Positions 17,883 through 24,181 of a stretch of DNA of 64,000 nucleotides are shown here, in pieces; the stretch's first letter is position 1, and each line of letters begins with the position of its first letter. The stretch is taken from NCBI RefSeq assembly GCF_008086045.1, contig NZ_VSEY01000003.1:248001-312000 (forward strand), read 5' to 3'. The stretch is from Nonomuraea sp. PA05. Lineage in GTDB: Bacteria; Actinomycetota; Actinomycetes; Streptosporangiales; Streptosporangiaceae. The position numbers and the translations under genes are program-made. The notes under the pieces are model-generated. The model was not told the origin of the DNA, did no database searches, and worked only from the letters and a program-made list of their open reading frames with translations.

Positions 17883-18890
17883 TCAGCCTTCGACGATGGC
17901 GTGCAGGATGAAGTAGGACACCGCTGCGACGATCGCGGCGGCGGGGATGGTCAGGATCCAGGCGGTCACGATGTTGCCCGCCACGCCCCACCGCACGGCG
18001 CTGAGCCGCTTGGTGGCCCCCACACCCATGATCGCCGAGGTGATCGTGTGCGTGGTGGAGATGGGCGCCCCGAACCCGATGGCGGCCCCGTACAGGACGG
18101 TCGCCGCCGCCGACTCCGCGGCGAAACCCTGCGGCGGGTCCAGCGCGATGATGCGCCGCCCCAGCGTGCGCATGATGCGCCAGCCGCCCGCGTACGTGCC
18201 CAGCGAGATCGCCCCGGCGGCGGCCAGGATGACCCACTGCGGGATGGGGTCCGTGGGCTGGGCGAACCCGCCGACGACGAGCGCCAGGAAGATGACGCCC
18301 ATCGTCTTCTGCGCGTCCTGGAGGCCGTGCCCGAGTGCCATGGCGGCGGCCGAGACGGTCTGCGCGTAGCGGAAGCCGCGGTTGGTCCGCCCCGGCTGGC
18401 TGTTGCGGAAGATCCAATAAATTGCGATCATGATCGCCGCGGCGAGGGTGAACCCGATCAGCGGTGACAGGATCATGGGGATGACGACCTTCTCGACGAC
18501 GCCGTCCCAGTGCACCACGCTGGCCGAGGCCAGCGCGGAGCCCACCAGGCCGCCGATGAGCGCGTGACTGGAGGAGGACGGCAGGCCGAAGTACCAGGTG
18601 ATCAGATTCCAGGTGATCGCGCCGATCAGCCCCGCGGCGACGATGACCAGGCCGTGTGAGCCGTCCGGAGCGTCGATGATGCCCTTGCCCACCGTCTGGG
18701 CGACCTGGGTGCCCAGGTGGGCGCCGATGAAGTTCATGGCGGCGGCCATGAACAACGCGGCCCTGGGGGTCAGGGCCCTGGTCGAGACGGAGGTCGCGAT
18801 GGCGTTCGCCGCGTCATGGAACCCGTTGGTGTAGTCGAAGACCAGGGCGATGACGACTACACCGATGACGAGGCCGAGCGTGAGGTCCAC
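17883..18890 (-). CDS. inorganic phosphate transporter, Pit family
   Basis: 335 aa with about ten membrane segments. Both Pit signature repeats are present: FDYTNGFHDAANAIATSVST near residue 20, and GFGAPISTTHTITSAIMGVG in the C-terminal half. The family carries metal-phosphate complexes with protons at low affinity. GTG start at 18890. It follows the DUF47 gene by nine bases, the usual accessory partner of Pit in bacteria and archaea. A direct repeat resembling a PHO box lies 230 bp upstream of the pair. Confidence 0.93.
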   Translation of the reverse strand: MDLTLGLVIGVVVIALVFDYTNGFHDAANAIATSVSTRALTPRAALFMAAAMNFIGAHLGTQVAQTVGKGIIDAPDGSHGLVIVAAGLIGAITWNLITWYFGLPSSSSHALIGGLVGSALASASVVHWDGVVEKVVIPMILSPLIGFTLAAAIMIAIYWIFRNSQPGRTNRGFRYAQTVSAAAMALGHGLQDAQKTMGVIFLALVVGGFAQPTDPIPQWVILAAAGAISLGTYAGGWRIMRTLGRRIIALDPPQGFAAESAAATVLYGAAIGFGAPISTTHTITSAIMGVGATKRLSAVRWGVAGNIVTAWILTIPAAAIVAAVSYFILHAIVEG

Positions 18891-18899
18891 TTTCTGGGC

Positions 18900-19517
18900 C
18901 TAGCTTTCCTTGACCGCGATCGACTCGACGGTGTTGGCCACGTGTTCGAAGGCGTCGGCCGCCTCTTCCAGGGCGTCGACGACCTCCTTCATCTTCATGA
19001 CGGTGAGGGCGTCGTACTCACCGCTGAACAGCTTGGCCAGCAGCCTCCTGTAGACCTGGTCACCCTGGTTCTCCAGGCGGTTGACCTCGATCCAGTACTC
19101 GTTGAGGTTCTTCATCGACCGCAGGCGCGGCATCGCCTCGGCGGTCAGCTCCGCCGCCCGCTCCAGCACCTCCACCTGGCGCACGACGTCCTTGGGGAGG
19201 TGGTCGAGCTGGTAGAGGACGATGAGGTCGGAGGCGGCCTCCATGGCGTCCATCACGTCGTCGAGGTTCGAGGCCAGCCGGTAGATGTCCTCGCGGTCGA
19301 ACGGGGTGATGAAGCTCTCATTGAGCCGGTTCATGATCGCATGGGTGCGTTCGTCACCGGCGTGCTCGCAAGCGCGCATCTTCTCGGCCAGGGTCTCCCT
19401 GTCCGATCCGTCGCTAATGATCTCTACCAGCAGGCGGGATGCCGTGACCAGGTTGTTCGCCGAGTCGGCGAACAGGTCGTAGTAGCTGTCCTCACGTGGC
19501 GTGAGACGCAGACGCAC
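18900..19517 (-). CDS. DUF47 family Pit accessory protein (PhoU-like)
   Basis: 205 aa, all helical, related to PhoU. Conserved regions include RLTPREDSYYDLFADSANN at the N terminus and the metal-binding-type helix DREDIYRLASNLDDVMDAMEAA. Proteins of this family are encoded with Pit and modulate phosphate uptake. The frame is open to 19631, but homologues start at this point. GGAG lies six bases before the GTG at 19517, which decides the start. It is cotranscribed with the Pit gene. Confidence 0.9.
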   Translation of the reverse strand: MRLRLTPREDSYYDLFADSANNLVTASRLLVEIISDGSDRETLAEKMRACEHAGDERTHAIMNRLNESFITPFDREDIYRLASNLDDVMDAMEAASDLIVLYQLDHLPKDVVRQVEVLERAAELTAEAMPRLRSMKNLNEYWIEVNRLENQGDQVYRRLLAKLFSGEYDALTVMKMKEVVDALEEAADAFEHVANTVESIAVKES

Positions 19518-19636
19518 GTCGTTCTCCAGATGTGCGGGGATGGTCCGTGGAAGAGGGTATGGCTTACCAGGCGAAATGCGAACTTCATGTCCCCTTCGCC
19601 TACTGGCTACCCGACGTATGTTGTACGACACCGCAG

Positions 19637-19662
19637 AACCGCGTAGTTTTAGGCGGTTTTTT
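19637..19662 (+). terminator. orphan intrinsic terminator
   Basis: Stem AACCGC/GCGGTT (19637-19642 and 19653-19658) with a ten-base loop, followed by a run of six T on the plus strand. Both flanking genes are on the minus strand, so nothing annotated reads into it from the left. It may end an antisense or small RNA. The stem is short. Confidence 0.4.
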
Positions 19663-19747
19663 GCTGCTCACGCCCGCTTTGGGGTAGCCCGTAACCCCTC
19701 ACCCGGGCGTGGTCGGGCGCGTGAAGTCACCCGTACGTTCCTCAGAT

Positions 19748-19769
19748 GTTCATCTACTGTTCATCTTGT
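19748..19769. promoter_or_regulatory. PHO-box-like direct repeat
   Basis: GTTCATC occurs at 19748 and again at 19759, an 11-bp period, with a third GTTCA at 19768. Actinomycete PhoP boxes are 11-bp direct repeats of GTTCACC type. It lies just downstream of dcd and 230 bp upstream of the DUF47-Pit unit, and is oriented against the direction of those genes. Binding by PhoP is inferred. Confidence 0.4.
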
Positions 19770-20345
19770 TCAGATCTTCGTCCGGTGAAAGTTCCGGAAC
19801 GACCGCGACGGCGTCGGCCCCCGCTGCCCCTGGTAGCGCGACCCGTACTTGCTCGAACCGTACGGATGCTCGGCCGGCGAGCTCAGCCTGAAGACGCACA
19901 ACTGCCCGATCTTCATGCCGGGCCACAGCTTGATCGGCAACGTCGCCACGTTCGACAACTCCAGCGTCACATGGCCGCTGAACCCTGGATCGATGAACCC
20001 GGCCGTCGAATGCGTCAGCAACCCCAGCCGCCCCAGCGAACTCTTCCCCTCCAGCCGCGACGCCAGATCGTCCGGCAGGCTCACCACCTCGTACGTGGAG
20101 GCCAGCACGAACTCACCCGGATGCAGGATGAACGGATCATCCCCCTCCGGCTCCACCATCCGCGTGAGATCCGGCTGCTCGACGGACGGGTCGATGTGCG
20201 GGTACCGATGGTTCTCGAACACCCGGAAGAAGCGGTCTAGCCGAACGTCGATGCTGGACGGCTGGATCATTTCCGGGTCGAACGGGTCGATGTTCAGACG
20301 GCCGGCTTCGATCGCAGCGAGGATGTCACGGTCAGATAGCAACAC
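19770..20345 (-). CDS. dcd: dCTP deaminase
   Basis: 191 aa, the usual length for Dcd, which deaminates dCTP to dUTP (or, in bifunctional forms, to dUMP). Diagnostic parts are [17 protein letters not shown] at the N terminus, [19 protein letters not shown] with the active-site serine and arginine, HVTLELSN with the catalytic glutamate, and [13 protein letters not shown] at the C terminus. The frame is open to 20405, but homologues begin at the GTG at 20345. The divergent tRNA-Gly gene begins 98 bp away. Confidence 0.93.
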   Translation of the reverse strand: MLLSDRDILAAIEAGRLNIDPFDPEMIQPSSIDVRLDRFFRVFENHRYPHIDPSVEQPDLTRMVEPEGDDPFILHPGEFVLASTYEVVSLPDDLASRLEGKSSLGRLGLLTHSTAGFIDPGFSGHVTLELSNVATLPIKLWPGMKIGQLCVFRLSSPAEHPYGSSKYGSRYQGQRGPTPSRSFRNFHRTKI

Positions 20346-20388
20346 GGTGAGCAACTTACCGGTCTGGTTCGACGAGTGTTGGCTGGGA

Positions 20389-20419
20389 TTGCTGTTGTGG
20401 GGCAAGTTTCCGCTACAGT
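20389..20419 (+). promoter_or_regulatory. possible promoter of tRNA-Gly
   Basis: TTGCTG at 20389-20394 and TACAGT at 20414-20419 are separated by 19 bases and lie 25 bases upstream of the tRNA. The spacing is one or two bases longer than ideal. Confidence 0.35.
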
Positions 20420-20443
20420 GGGGGGCGCGGCCTTCGGGTTTGC

Positions 20444-20514
20444 GCGGGTGTAGTTCAATGGCAGAACATCAGCTTCCCAAGCTGACAGCGCGGGTTCGAT
20501 TCCCGTCACCCGCT
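20444..20514 (+). tRNA. tRNA-Gly (anticodon CCC)
   Basis: 71 nt without CCA. The acceptor stem GCGGGTG pairs with CACCCGC. The D-arm contains the invariant TAGTTCAATGGC. The anticodon stem TCAGC/GCTGA encloses loop TTCCCAA, giving anticodon CCC. The T-arm is CGGGTTCGATTCCCG. Its 3' 45 bp, from the anticodon loop onward, is duplicated at 21624-21668, so this tRNA is the integration anchor of the accessory region to the right. Confidence 0.95.
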
Positions 20515-20518
20515 CTCA
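20474..20518. repeat. att site, left copy (tRNA 3' half)
   Basis: 45 bp running from the anticodon loop of tRNA-Gly to four bases past its end, identical to 21624-21668. Identity that starts in the anticodon loop and covers the 3' half is the usual crossover segment for tyrosine-recombinase elements that insert in tRNA genes. Confidence 0.9.
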
Positions 20519-20523
20519 TAGGG

Positions 20524-20562
20524 AAAGCCCAGGTAGGCCGATGGATTCGGTGCCTGGGCTTT
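20524..20562 (+). terminator. terminator after tRNA-Gly
   Basis: Perfect ten-base stem AAAGCCCAGG/CCTGGGCTTT with a 19-base loop, followed by TTGGTGTTGT, placed ten bases after the tRNA. It suits termination of the tRNA transcript. A weaker hairpin of similar layout follows the second att copy. Confidence 0.7.
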
Positions 20563-20644
20563 GGTGTTGTCCAGGGTTGTTGGGCTCTGGGTGCCATTAG
20601 CTTGGATGATAGCCCTGTCGGAGCTAGCAGGGCAGGGGCCTGAC

Positions 20645-21058
20645 TCAGACCTTGATGACGGTGACGCGTACGCCGCATAGTGCGGCGAGGTCCTCGGGGT
20701 CGGAGGTGAGGACTGTGACGGGGCCTGGGGCTGCGAGGGCGGTGGCGCTGAGCATGGCGTCGATGGCGTACTTGTGCCCGTGCAGGCCGACGTTGGACAA
20801 GAGGGTGGCGGCGTGGCGGGCGATTGGTTCGGTGATTGGCTCGATGACAAGGCGGGACAGCGTCCACTCCAGAGCCGGCCGGTTAACGCGGGGGTGGACC
20901 ACCTCGACGAGGGTGGCGGCGGAGGTGATGACTCGGAGGTCGTCGGCGCGGGCGAGAGCGAGCCATGCGGTGATCGTACGGTCGCGCAGGACGGCCTTGG
21001 CCAGTCCCTCGCTGTCGAGGACAAGGGTGCCGCCGGGAGCAGCGGGAGAACGGGTCAC
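20645..21058 (-). CDS. PIN-domain toxin, VapC-like
   Basis: 137 aa PIN-domain nuclease. The acidic set is visible: Asp in LVLDSEGL (about residue 15), Glu in TLVEVVHP (about 52), Asp in KYAIDAML (about 99) and SDPED (about 119). VapC-type toxins cut tRNA or rRNA until held by the cognate antitoxin. It starts at a GTG that overlaps the antitoxin stop (GTGA), the classical coupled vapBC order. The pair lies alone between the tRNA-Gly gene and its 3' duplicate, as cargo of a small att-flanked segment. Confidence 0.85.
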   Translation of the reverse strand: MTRSPAAPGGTLVLDSEGLAKAVLRDRTITAWLALARADDLRVITSAATLVEVVHPRVNRPALEWTLSRLVIEPITEPIARHAATLLSNVGLHGHKYAIDAMLSATALAAPGPVTVLTSDPEDLAALCGVRVTVIKV

Positions 21059-21315
21059 GCAGCCGCCCCACCATTGGCCTGTCCCCGCCGAGCCTGGTGG
21101 AGTTGGTCGCGCAGTGCCTGGACCTCGTCGTCGGTGATGGGGCCATGCTCGGCCTCGGCGACCTGAATGAGTTCGCTGAGGTTGTCGCGCTCGATCTGGC
21201 GGGCGACGGCGGCGGCGACGTAAGCCGACAGGCCGGAAGGGCCGCTCCGGGATCGGGCTGCCTCGGCGATGTCACGCGGCATGGTGATCGAATACTTGCC
21301 AGTAGGCTCGCTCAT
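21055..21315 (-). CDS. VapB-like antitoxin
   Basis: 86 aa. The N-terminal KYSITMPRDIAEAARSRSG followed by GLSAYVAAAVARQIERD looks like a ribbon-helix-helix DNA-binding domain. The acidic, Gln-rich C-terminal part would wrap the PIN toxin. ATG at 21315 is chosen over upstream in-frame codons because the domain begins here. AGGATAAAGAGC precedes it and two TTATCCT direct repeats (12-bp period) lie immediately upstream, probably the autoregulatory operator. It overlaps the toxin gene by four bases. Confidence 0.8.
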   Translation of the reverse strand: MSEPTGKYSITMPRDIAEAARSRSGPSGLSAYVAAAVARQIERDNLSELIQVAEAEHGPITDDEVQALRDQLHQARRGQANGGAAA

Positions 21316-21320
21316 GCTCT

Positions 21321-21339
21321 TTATCCTACCGCTTATCCT
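21321..21339. promoter_or_regulatory. direct repeat upstream of vapB-like gene
   Basis: TTATCCT at 21321 and 21333 (12-bp period), starting five bases upstream of the antitoxin ATG. It fits a ribbon-helix-helix operator. TAGGAT on the minus strand (21322-21327) could also be a -10 box for a leaderless message. Confidence 0.4.
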
Positions 21340-21495
21340 CCTGCGGTGTCGCGGCTGCCTTACGAGCGTCGGGACGCCTACTACTCGTGGTTGCACATCG
21401 GCGAGAGCTGGGTGCTCTCCTGACTTCCTCTTTGGGACGGAACAACGGCGGATGAGGGTGATCAGGCGGACGGTGTGCGCGTTACGCGGGAAAAC

Positions 21496-21623
21496 GCCAG
21501 GTCGCGGGCTGATCGCCGGGCCATTAGCGGGCCATTAGGAGGGGGCAAAGAGGGGTCAATCACGGTCACTCAGGACCGGCTTTCTGCCCAGTTCAGCGCC
21601 CCAGCGGGCCGTGATCGATGCAG
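21496..21623. repeat. arm repeat A, adjoining the second att copy
   Basis: Related copy of 22533-22659 and, in part, 24025-24100. Shared blocks are the doubled 11-mer GGGCCATTAGC/GGGCCATTAGG, the AGGAGG run, and CACGGTCACTCA followed by GACCGG. GACCGG lies exactly 50 bp before the att core, as in copy B. It resembles an attP arm of an integrating element (inference). Confidence 0.8.
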
Positions 21624-21668
21624 TTCCCAAGCTGACAGCGCGGGTTCGATTCCCGTCACCCGCTCTCA
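21624..21668. repeat. att site, second copy (tRNA 3' half only)
   Basis: 45 bp identical to the tRNA-Gly 3' half at 20474-20518. The 5' half of the tRNA is absent, so this is not a functional tRNA gene. The two copies are 1,150 bp apart and bracket the VapBC-like pair. Confidence 0.92.
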
Positions 21669-21675
21669 CTAGGAG

Positions 21676-21705
21676 GCCAGGTCCGGGATGGATTCCCAGC
21701 CTGGC
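21676..21705 (+). terminator. hairpin after second att copy
   Basis: Stem GCCAGG/CCTGGC with an 18-base loop followed by TTTGA, at the same place relative to att as the tRNA terminator at 20524-20562 but with different sequence. One of the two is likely the original chromosomal terminator and the other came with the insert. Confidence 0.5.
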
Positions 21706-21800
21706 TTTGATCGTTTTCGGGGGCTGTTCTCGATCTTCCGTGCAACCAGCGACGCGTACCGGCAGCCAGGTCGTGGGTGCCGGGACTTTTTCGAGCAAGA

Positions 21801-22109
21801 TCAGCCGGCCTCACGCAGCGGCTGGAACTCGACGTTGAGCCGCATCTCCAGAGCCTCTGCCAGGCGCTCCAGCATGGGGATGCTCGGCATGGTTCCTCCT
21901 GCCTCGAACCGTGCAACAGCTGGCTGCTGCAGCCCAGTGCGCTCCGCTAGTTCAGCCTGGGTCAGTCCGAGTTGCTCACGCCGCAGCCTCACGGCCTCGC
22001 CCAGTTCGAACCGGATCTTGGCCGCCTCGTAGGCCGCTCCAGCACCGGGACGATTCATGATTTCGGACTTCCTGTCGGCCCAAGTCTTGCGCTCGCTCAC
22101 TCCGCTCAC
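21801..22109 (-). CDS. XRE-family antitoxin, HigA-like
   Basis: 102 aa. A short N-terminal extension is followed by an XRE helix-turn-helix at about residues 38-92 (RLRREQLGLTQAELAERTGL, then QPAVARFEAGG). The tail SIPMLERLAEALEMRLNVEF is typical of HigA-type antitoxins. It is the second gene of a toxin-first pair, overlapping the toxin stop by four bases. It lies between the second att copy and arm repeat B, so it is the cargo of the second module beside the tRNA gene. Confidence 0.85.
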   Translation of the reverse strand: MSGVSERKTWADRKSEIMNRPGAGAAYEAAKIRFELGEAVRLRREQLGLTQAELAERTGLQQPAVARFEAGGTMPSIPMLERLAEALEMRLNVEFQPLREAG

Positions 22110-22435
22110 TCCTCATCAGTGGTGTGCGCCTCAGTGATACACCGCTGTATGGCCCGCCACGCACGATCGATCTCAGTGGTCTCGCGCATCCGCTGCTTGC
22201 GGAACACCGTCAGCATGACGATCCGTCTCCCCGGAGCGATCCAGTAGGTGATCCGCACCGCCTCTCGGCGGAGGTGAAATCGCAGCTCCCGTAGTTTGCC
22301 GCGGAGCTGACGAGTGTAGGGCTCGTCGAGCAGGACACCACGCGCGGCCAGTAGGTCGATGTAGAACGCCGCTGTTTCCTGGTCCTCCTGATCAAGAGTG
22401 TCGAACCACTCATCAACCTCTGGCTCCAGCTCCAC
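22106..22435 (-). CDS. RelE/HigB-type toxin
   Basis: 109 aa basic protein of the RelE/HigB (Gp49-like) fold. Features are EVDEWFDTLDQEDQETAAFY at the N terminus, the central RQLRGKLRELRFHLRREAVR with the expected basic cleft, and RIVMLTVFRKQRMRET near the C-terminal catalytic edge. Such toxins cut mRNA on the ribosome. GTG start at 22435 follows GAGGAGAG closely. Toxin-before-antitoxin order is characteristic of higBA. A short palindrome with a -10-like TATAAC lies 25 bp upstream. Confidence 0.85.
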   Translation of the reverse strand: MELEPEVDEWFDTLDQEDQETAAFYIDLLAARGVLLDEPYTRQLRGKLRELRFHLRREAVRITYWIAPGRRIVMLTVFRKQRMRETTEIDRAWRAIQRCITEAHTTDEE

Positions 22436-22448
22436 CTCTCCTCAGTTC

Positions 22449-22465
22449 ATAACACAAACGTTATA
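22449..22465 (-). promoter_or_regulatory. higBA-like promoter/operator
   Basis: Palindrome ATAAC-N6-GTTAT (22449-22464) overlaps a minus-strand TATAAC at 22460-22465 that fits a -10 box, 25 bp before the toxin start. This suits autorepression by the XRE antitoxin. No good -35 box is seen. Confidence 0.5.
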
Positions 22466-22532
22466 GTGCAAGCAAGAGCCGGGTCTTGGAGAAGTGAAAT
22501 TGCCCTGTTACGTACCTCGGTGCTCGCGTCAT

Positions 22533-22659
22533 GCCAGGATGAAGGCTGGTCGTCGGACCATTAGCGGGCCATTAGGAGGTGTGACGAGGGGGCAACCACG
22601 GTCACTCACGACCGGCCTCAGACCCATGTCAAAGCTCTCACGAGGCGACATCCCTGCGA
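22533..22659. repeat. arm repeat B
   Basis: Shares with 21496-21623 the blocks GCCAG, CCATTAGCGGGCCATTAGGAG, CACGGTCACTCA and GACCGG in the same order, offset by 1,036-1,037 bp. GACCGG begins 50 bp before a decayed att core, exactly as in copy A. No gene is seen from 22436 to 22708. Confidence 0.8.
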
Positions 22660-22672
22660 TTCCCGAGCTGAC
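22660..22672. repeat. decayed third att core
   Basis: TTCCCGAGCTGAC differs at one base from the first 13 bases of the 45-bp att repeat (TTCCCAAGCTGAC). The match ends after this. It stands at the same distance from arm repeat B as the intact att copy does from arm A. It is short, and its position carries most of the weight. Confidence 0.6.
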
Positions 22673-22708
22673 TGGGCCAGATCCGCAAGCAGGTGCAAAC
22701 TGGGCCTC

Positions 22709-23305
22709 ATGCCTCCAGCCAACCTCAGCGAGACGGAGTACCTACGTCACATCGAACTGCTCGCCCACGATGTCATACACGCCGCCAACGAAGAAGGATG
22801 GCTGACCTACGACCGCGAGGCGACACCCGCCACTGCTCTCCACCGAGCCGTGAACGAGCTGGCCCGTCAGATCCGCCACCACCACTTCAGCGGAGACGGC
22901 TGCCTGGAAGACGATCTCCCGCCCATGCAGCTCGCAGGAATCGTCCTCCTCCACCCGAAGGCGATCCCTTCAGACATGGAGGGTACCTACGAAGAAATCT
23001 GCACCCGACTGGGGATACCCCCGGCATCTGACGGCTGGGCCGTCTGGAACACCTGGGCCAACGACCAGCAACCGATTTCCGTCATCCTGGCCGACACCGA
23101 TGGAACCGAAGGCATCCTCCTCAACTGGGCTCGCGGCATCGAGGTCTCCCCATCCGCACCACTGCCGGCCCAAGTCGTCGTGACCCGGCAAGGATGGCTC
23201 ACACCCATGACGCTCTCTCCCCTCAGCGCCCGAAAGCTCGGCATCACACGGCCTCCCTATTGGAAACCCAGTGCCTCCGGCGGGGGCACTCCAGCTCCGG
23301 GATGA
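22709..23305 (+). CDS. hypothetical protein
   Basis: 198 aa, not recognised. The first 60 residues are helical and acidic (SETEYLRHIELLAHDVIHAA, then NEEGWLTYDREATPATALHR), with HHHFSGDGCLEDDLPPMQ after them. The C-terminal third is proline-rich and ends PAPG. No signal peptide or membrane segment. It has no clear ribosome-binding site before the ATG. It is the first gene in the third att module, where the two modules to its left carry toxin-antitoxin pairs, so a role in stress or defence is conceivable but not shown. Confidence 0.55.
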   Translation: MPPANLSETEYLRHIELLAHDVIHAANEEGWLTYDREATPATALHRAVNELARQIRHHHFSGDGCLEDDLPPMQLAGIVLLHPKAIPSDMEGTYEEICTRLGIPPASDGWAVWNTWANDQQPISVILADTDGTEGILLNWARGIEVSPSAPLPAQVVVTRQGWLTPMTLSPLSARKLGITRPPYWKPSASGGGTPAPG

Positions 23306-23515
23306 TCGCCGCCTCGCAGGAGCGGGACGTAAGCGGCTGTCGGCAGCGTGATCATCCCGTCCGGCATCGAGCCGGGACAACCCGAGCAGACCAGGGCCAC
23401 GGGAACGAGGTTGGGGGCGCCACCTTGTCCCCAGAGCCCCGGTCCTTCGGGCGCGTCAACGGGGACGGCATGATCAGTGAGGTCGGTGCCTCGGCTTTCG
23501 TCCTTCGACCGTGCC

Positions 23516-24037
23516 ATGGGAAGCTGCGCTGATGATCCGAACCGGAACCTAGGAGCCGATGGTGCGCAGGAAGTCGCAGCAGGAACCGCCCCCAGCGACG
23601 CTGAGACTGCCGGGTACATGCGGAGCCTGGCCGAGCACTTTGTTGAGCACACACGCGAGGACGGATACTCCTTCGACTGGGACCCGGCGTTCATTCACCA
23701 TCTCGACAACTACTGCACCCATTTCGTGACCTCGAAGTCGTCTCCTGAGGCCGTCCACAGCGTGATCATGAGCGCAGGGGCGTATCTGGGCGAGATGATC
23801 GTCCGAAATAGCGACTGTAAATGGGTGTACTGCGCGAACGAGAATGCCGCTGCTGTGGAGAGCCCTGCGGGACTTCGCGGCTACCCGCACAACAAGGTCG
23901 CCAAGCGGATCCACAACGGATATGTACATGACCTGGAGACGTTCTTCAAGTACGCCGTCACGGGCGAAGCGCCACGCGGATCAATCGCCCGCGTCAGCAA
24001 ACCTTCATGGTGGCAACGACTGGGGTCGCGAGCCTGA
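23516..24037 (+). CDS. hypothetical protein, possibly DUF3806-like
   Basis: 173 aa from the ATG at 23516; a start at 23618 or the open frame back to 23477 is also possible. The segment SAGAYLGEMIVRNSDCKWVY, then PHNKVAKRIHNG and LETFFKYAV, resembles by memory the DUF3806 pattern (a GE-x-[IV]VR motif, a W, and a P-x-NKV-x-KR-x-x-NG block). Cytosolic, slightly acidic. It ends inside arm repeat C, so it is the last cargo gene of the third module. Function unknown. Confidence 0.55.
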   Translation: MGSCADDPNRNLGADGAQEVAAGTAPSDAETAGYMRSLAEHFVEHTREDGYSFDWDPAFIHHLDNYCTHFVTSKSSPEAVHSVIMSAGAYLGEMIVRNSDCKWVYCANENAAAVESPAGLRGYPHNKVAKRIHNGYVHDLETFFKYAVTGEAPRGSIARVSKPSWWQRLGSRA

Positions 24038-24100
24038 TCGCCGTGCCGCTGAGGAGATGATGAGGGACCAACTACGGTCACTCAGGAGAACCTCAGCCAC
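24025..24100. repeat. arm repeat C, partial
   Basis: Shares GTCGCG, CTGATCGCCG and TACGGTCACTCAGGA with arm repeats A and B but has only one copy of the internal 11-mer. No att core can be recognised 50 bp downstream, so this end is more decayed. Confidence 0.6.
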
Positions 24101-24181
24101 AGGTCGACGCGTCTACAAGCCAAGATCCCGGCCACCGAGGGATATCCGCCCCAGCGTCCGTGCCGGACTGGAGGAGATCTG

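Noticed and set aside
21624..21668. Second tRNA-Gly gene
   Set aside because: Only the 3' half is present; the acceptor 5' strand and the D-arm are missing, so it is an att duplicate.
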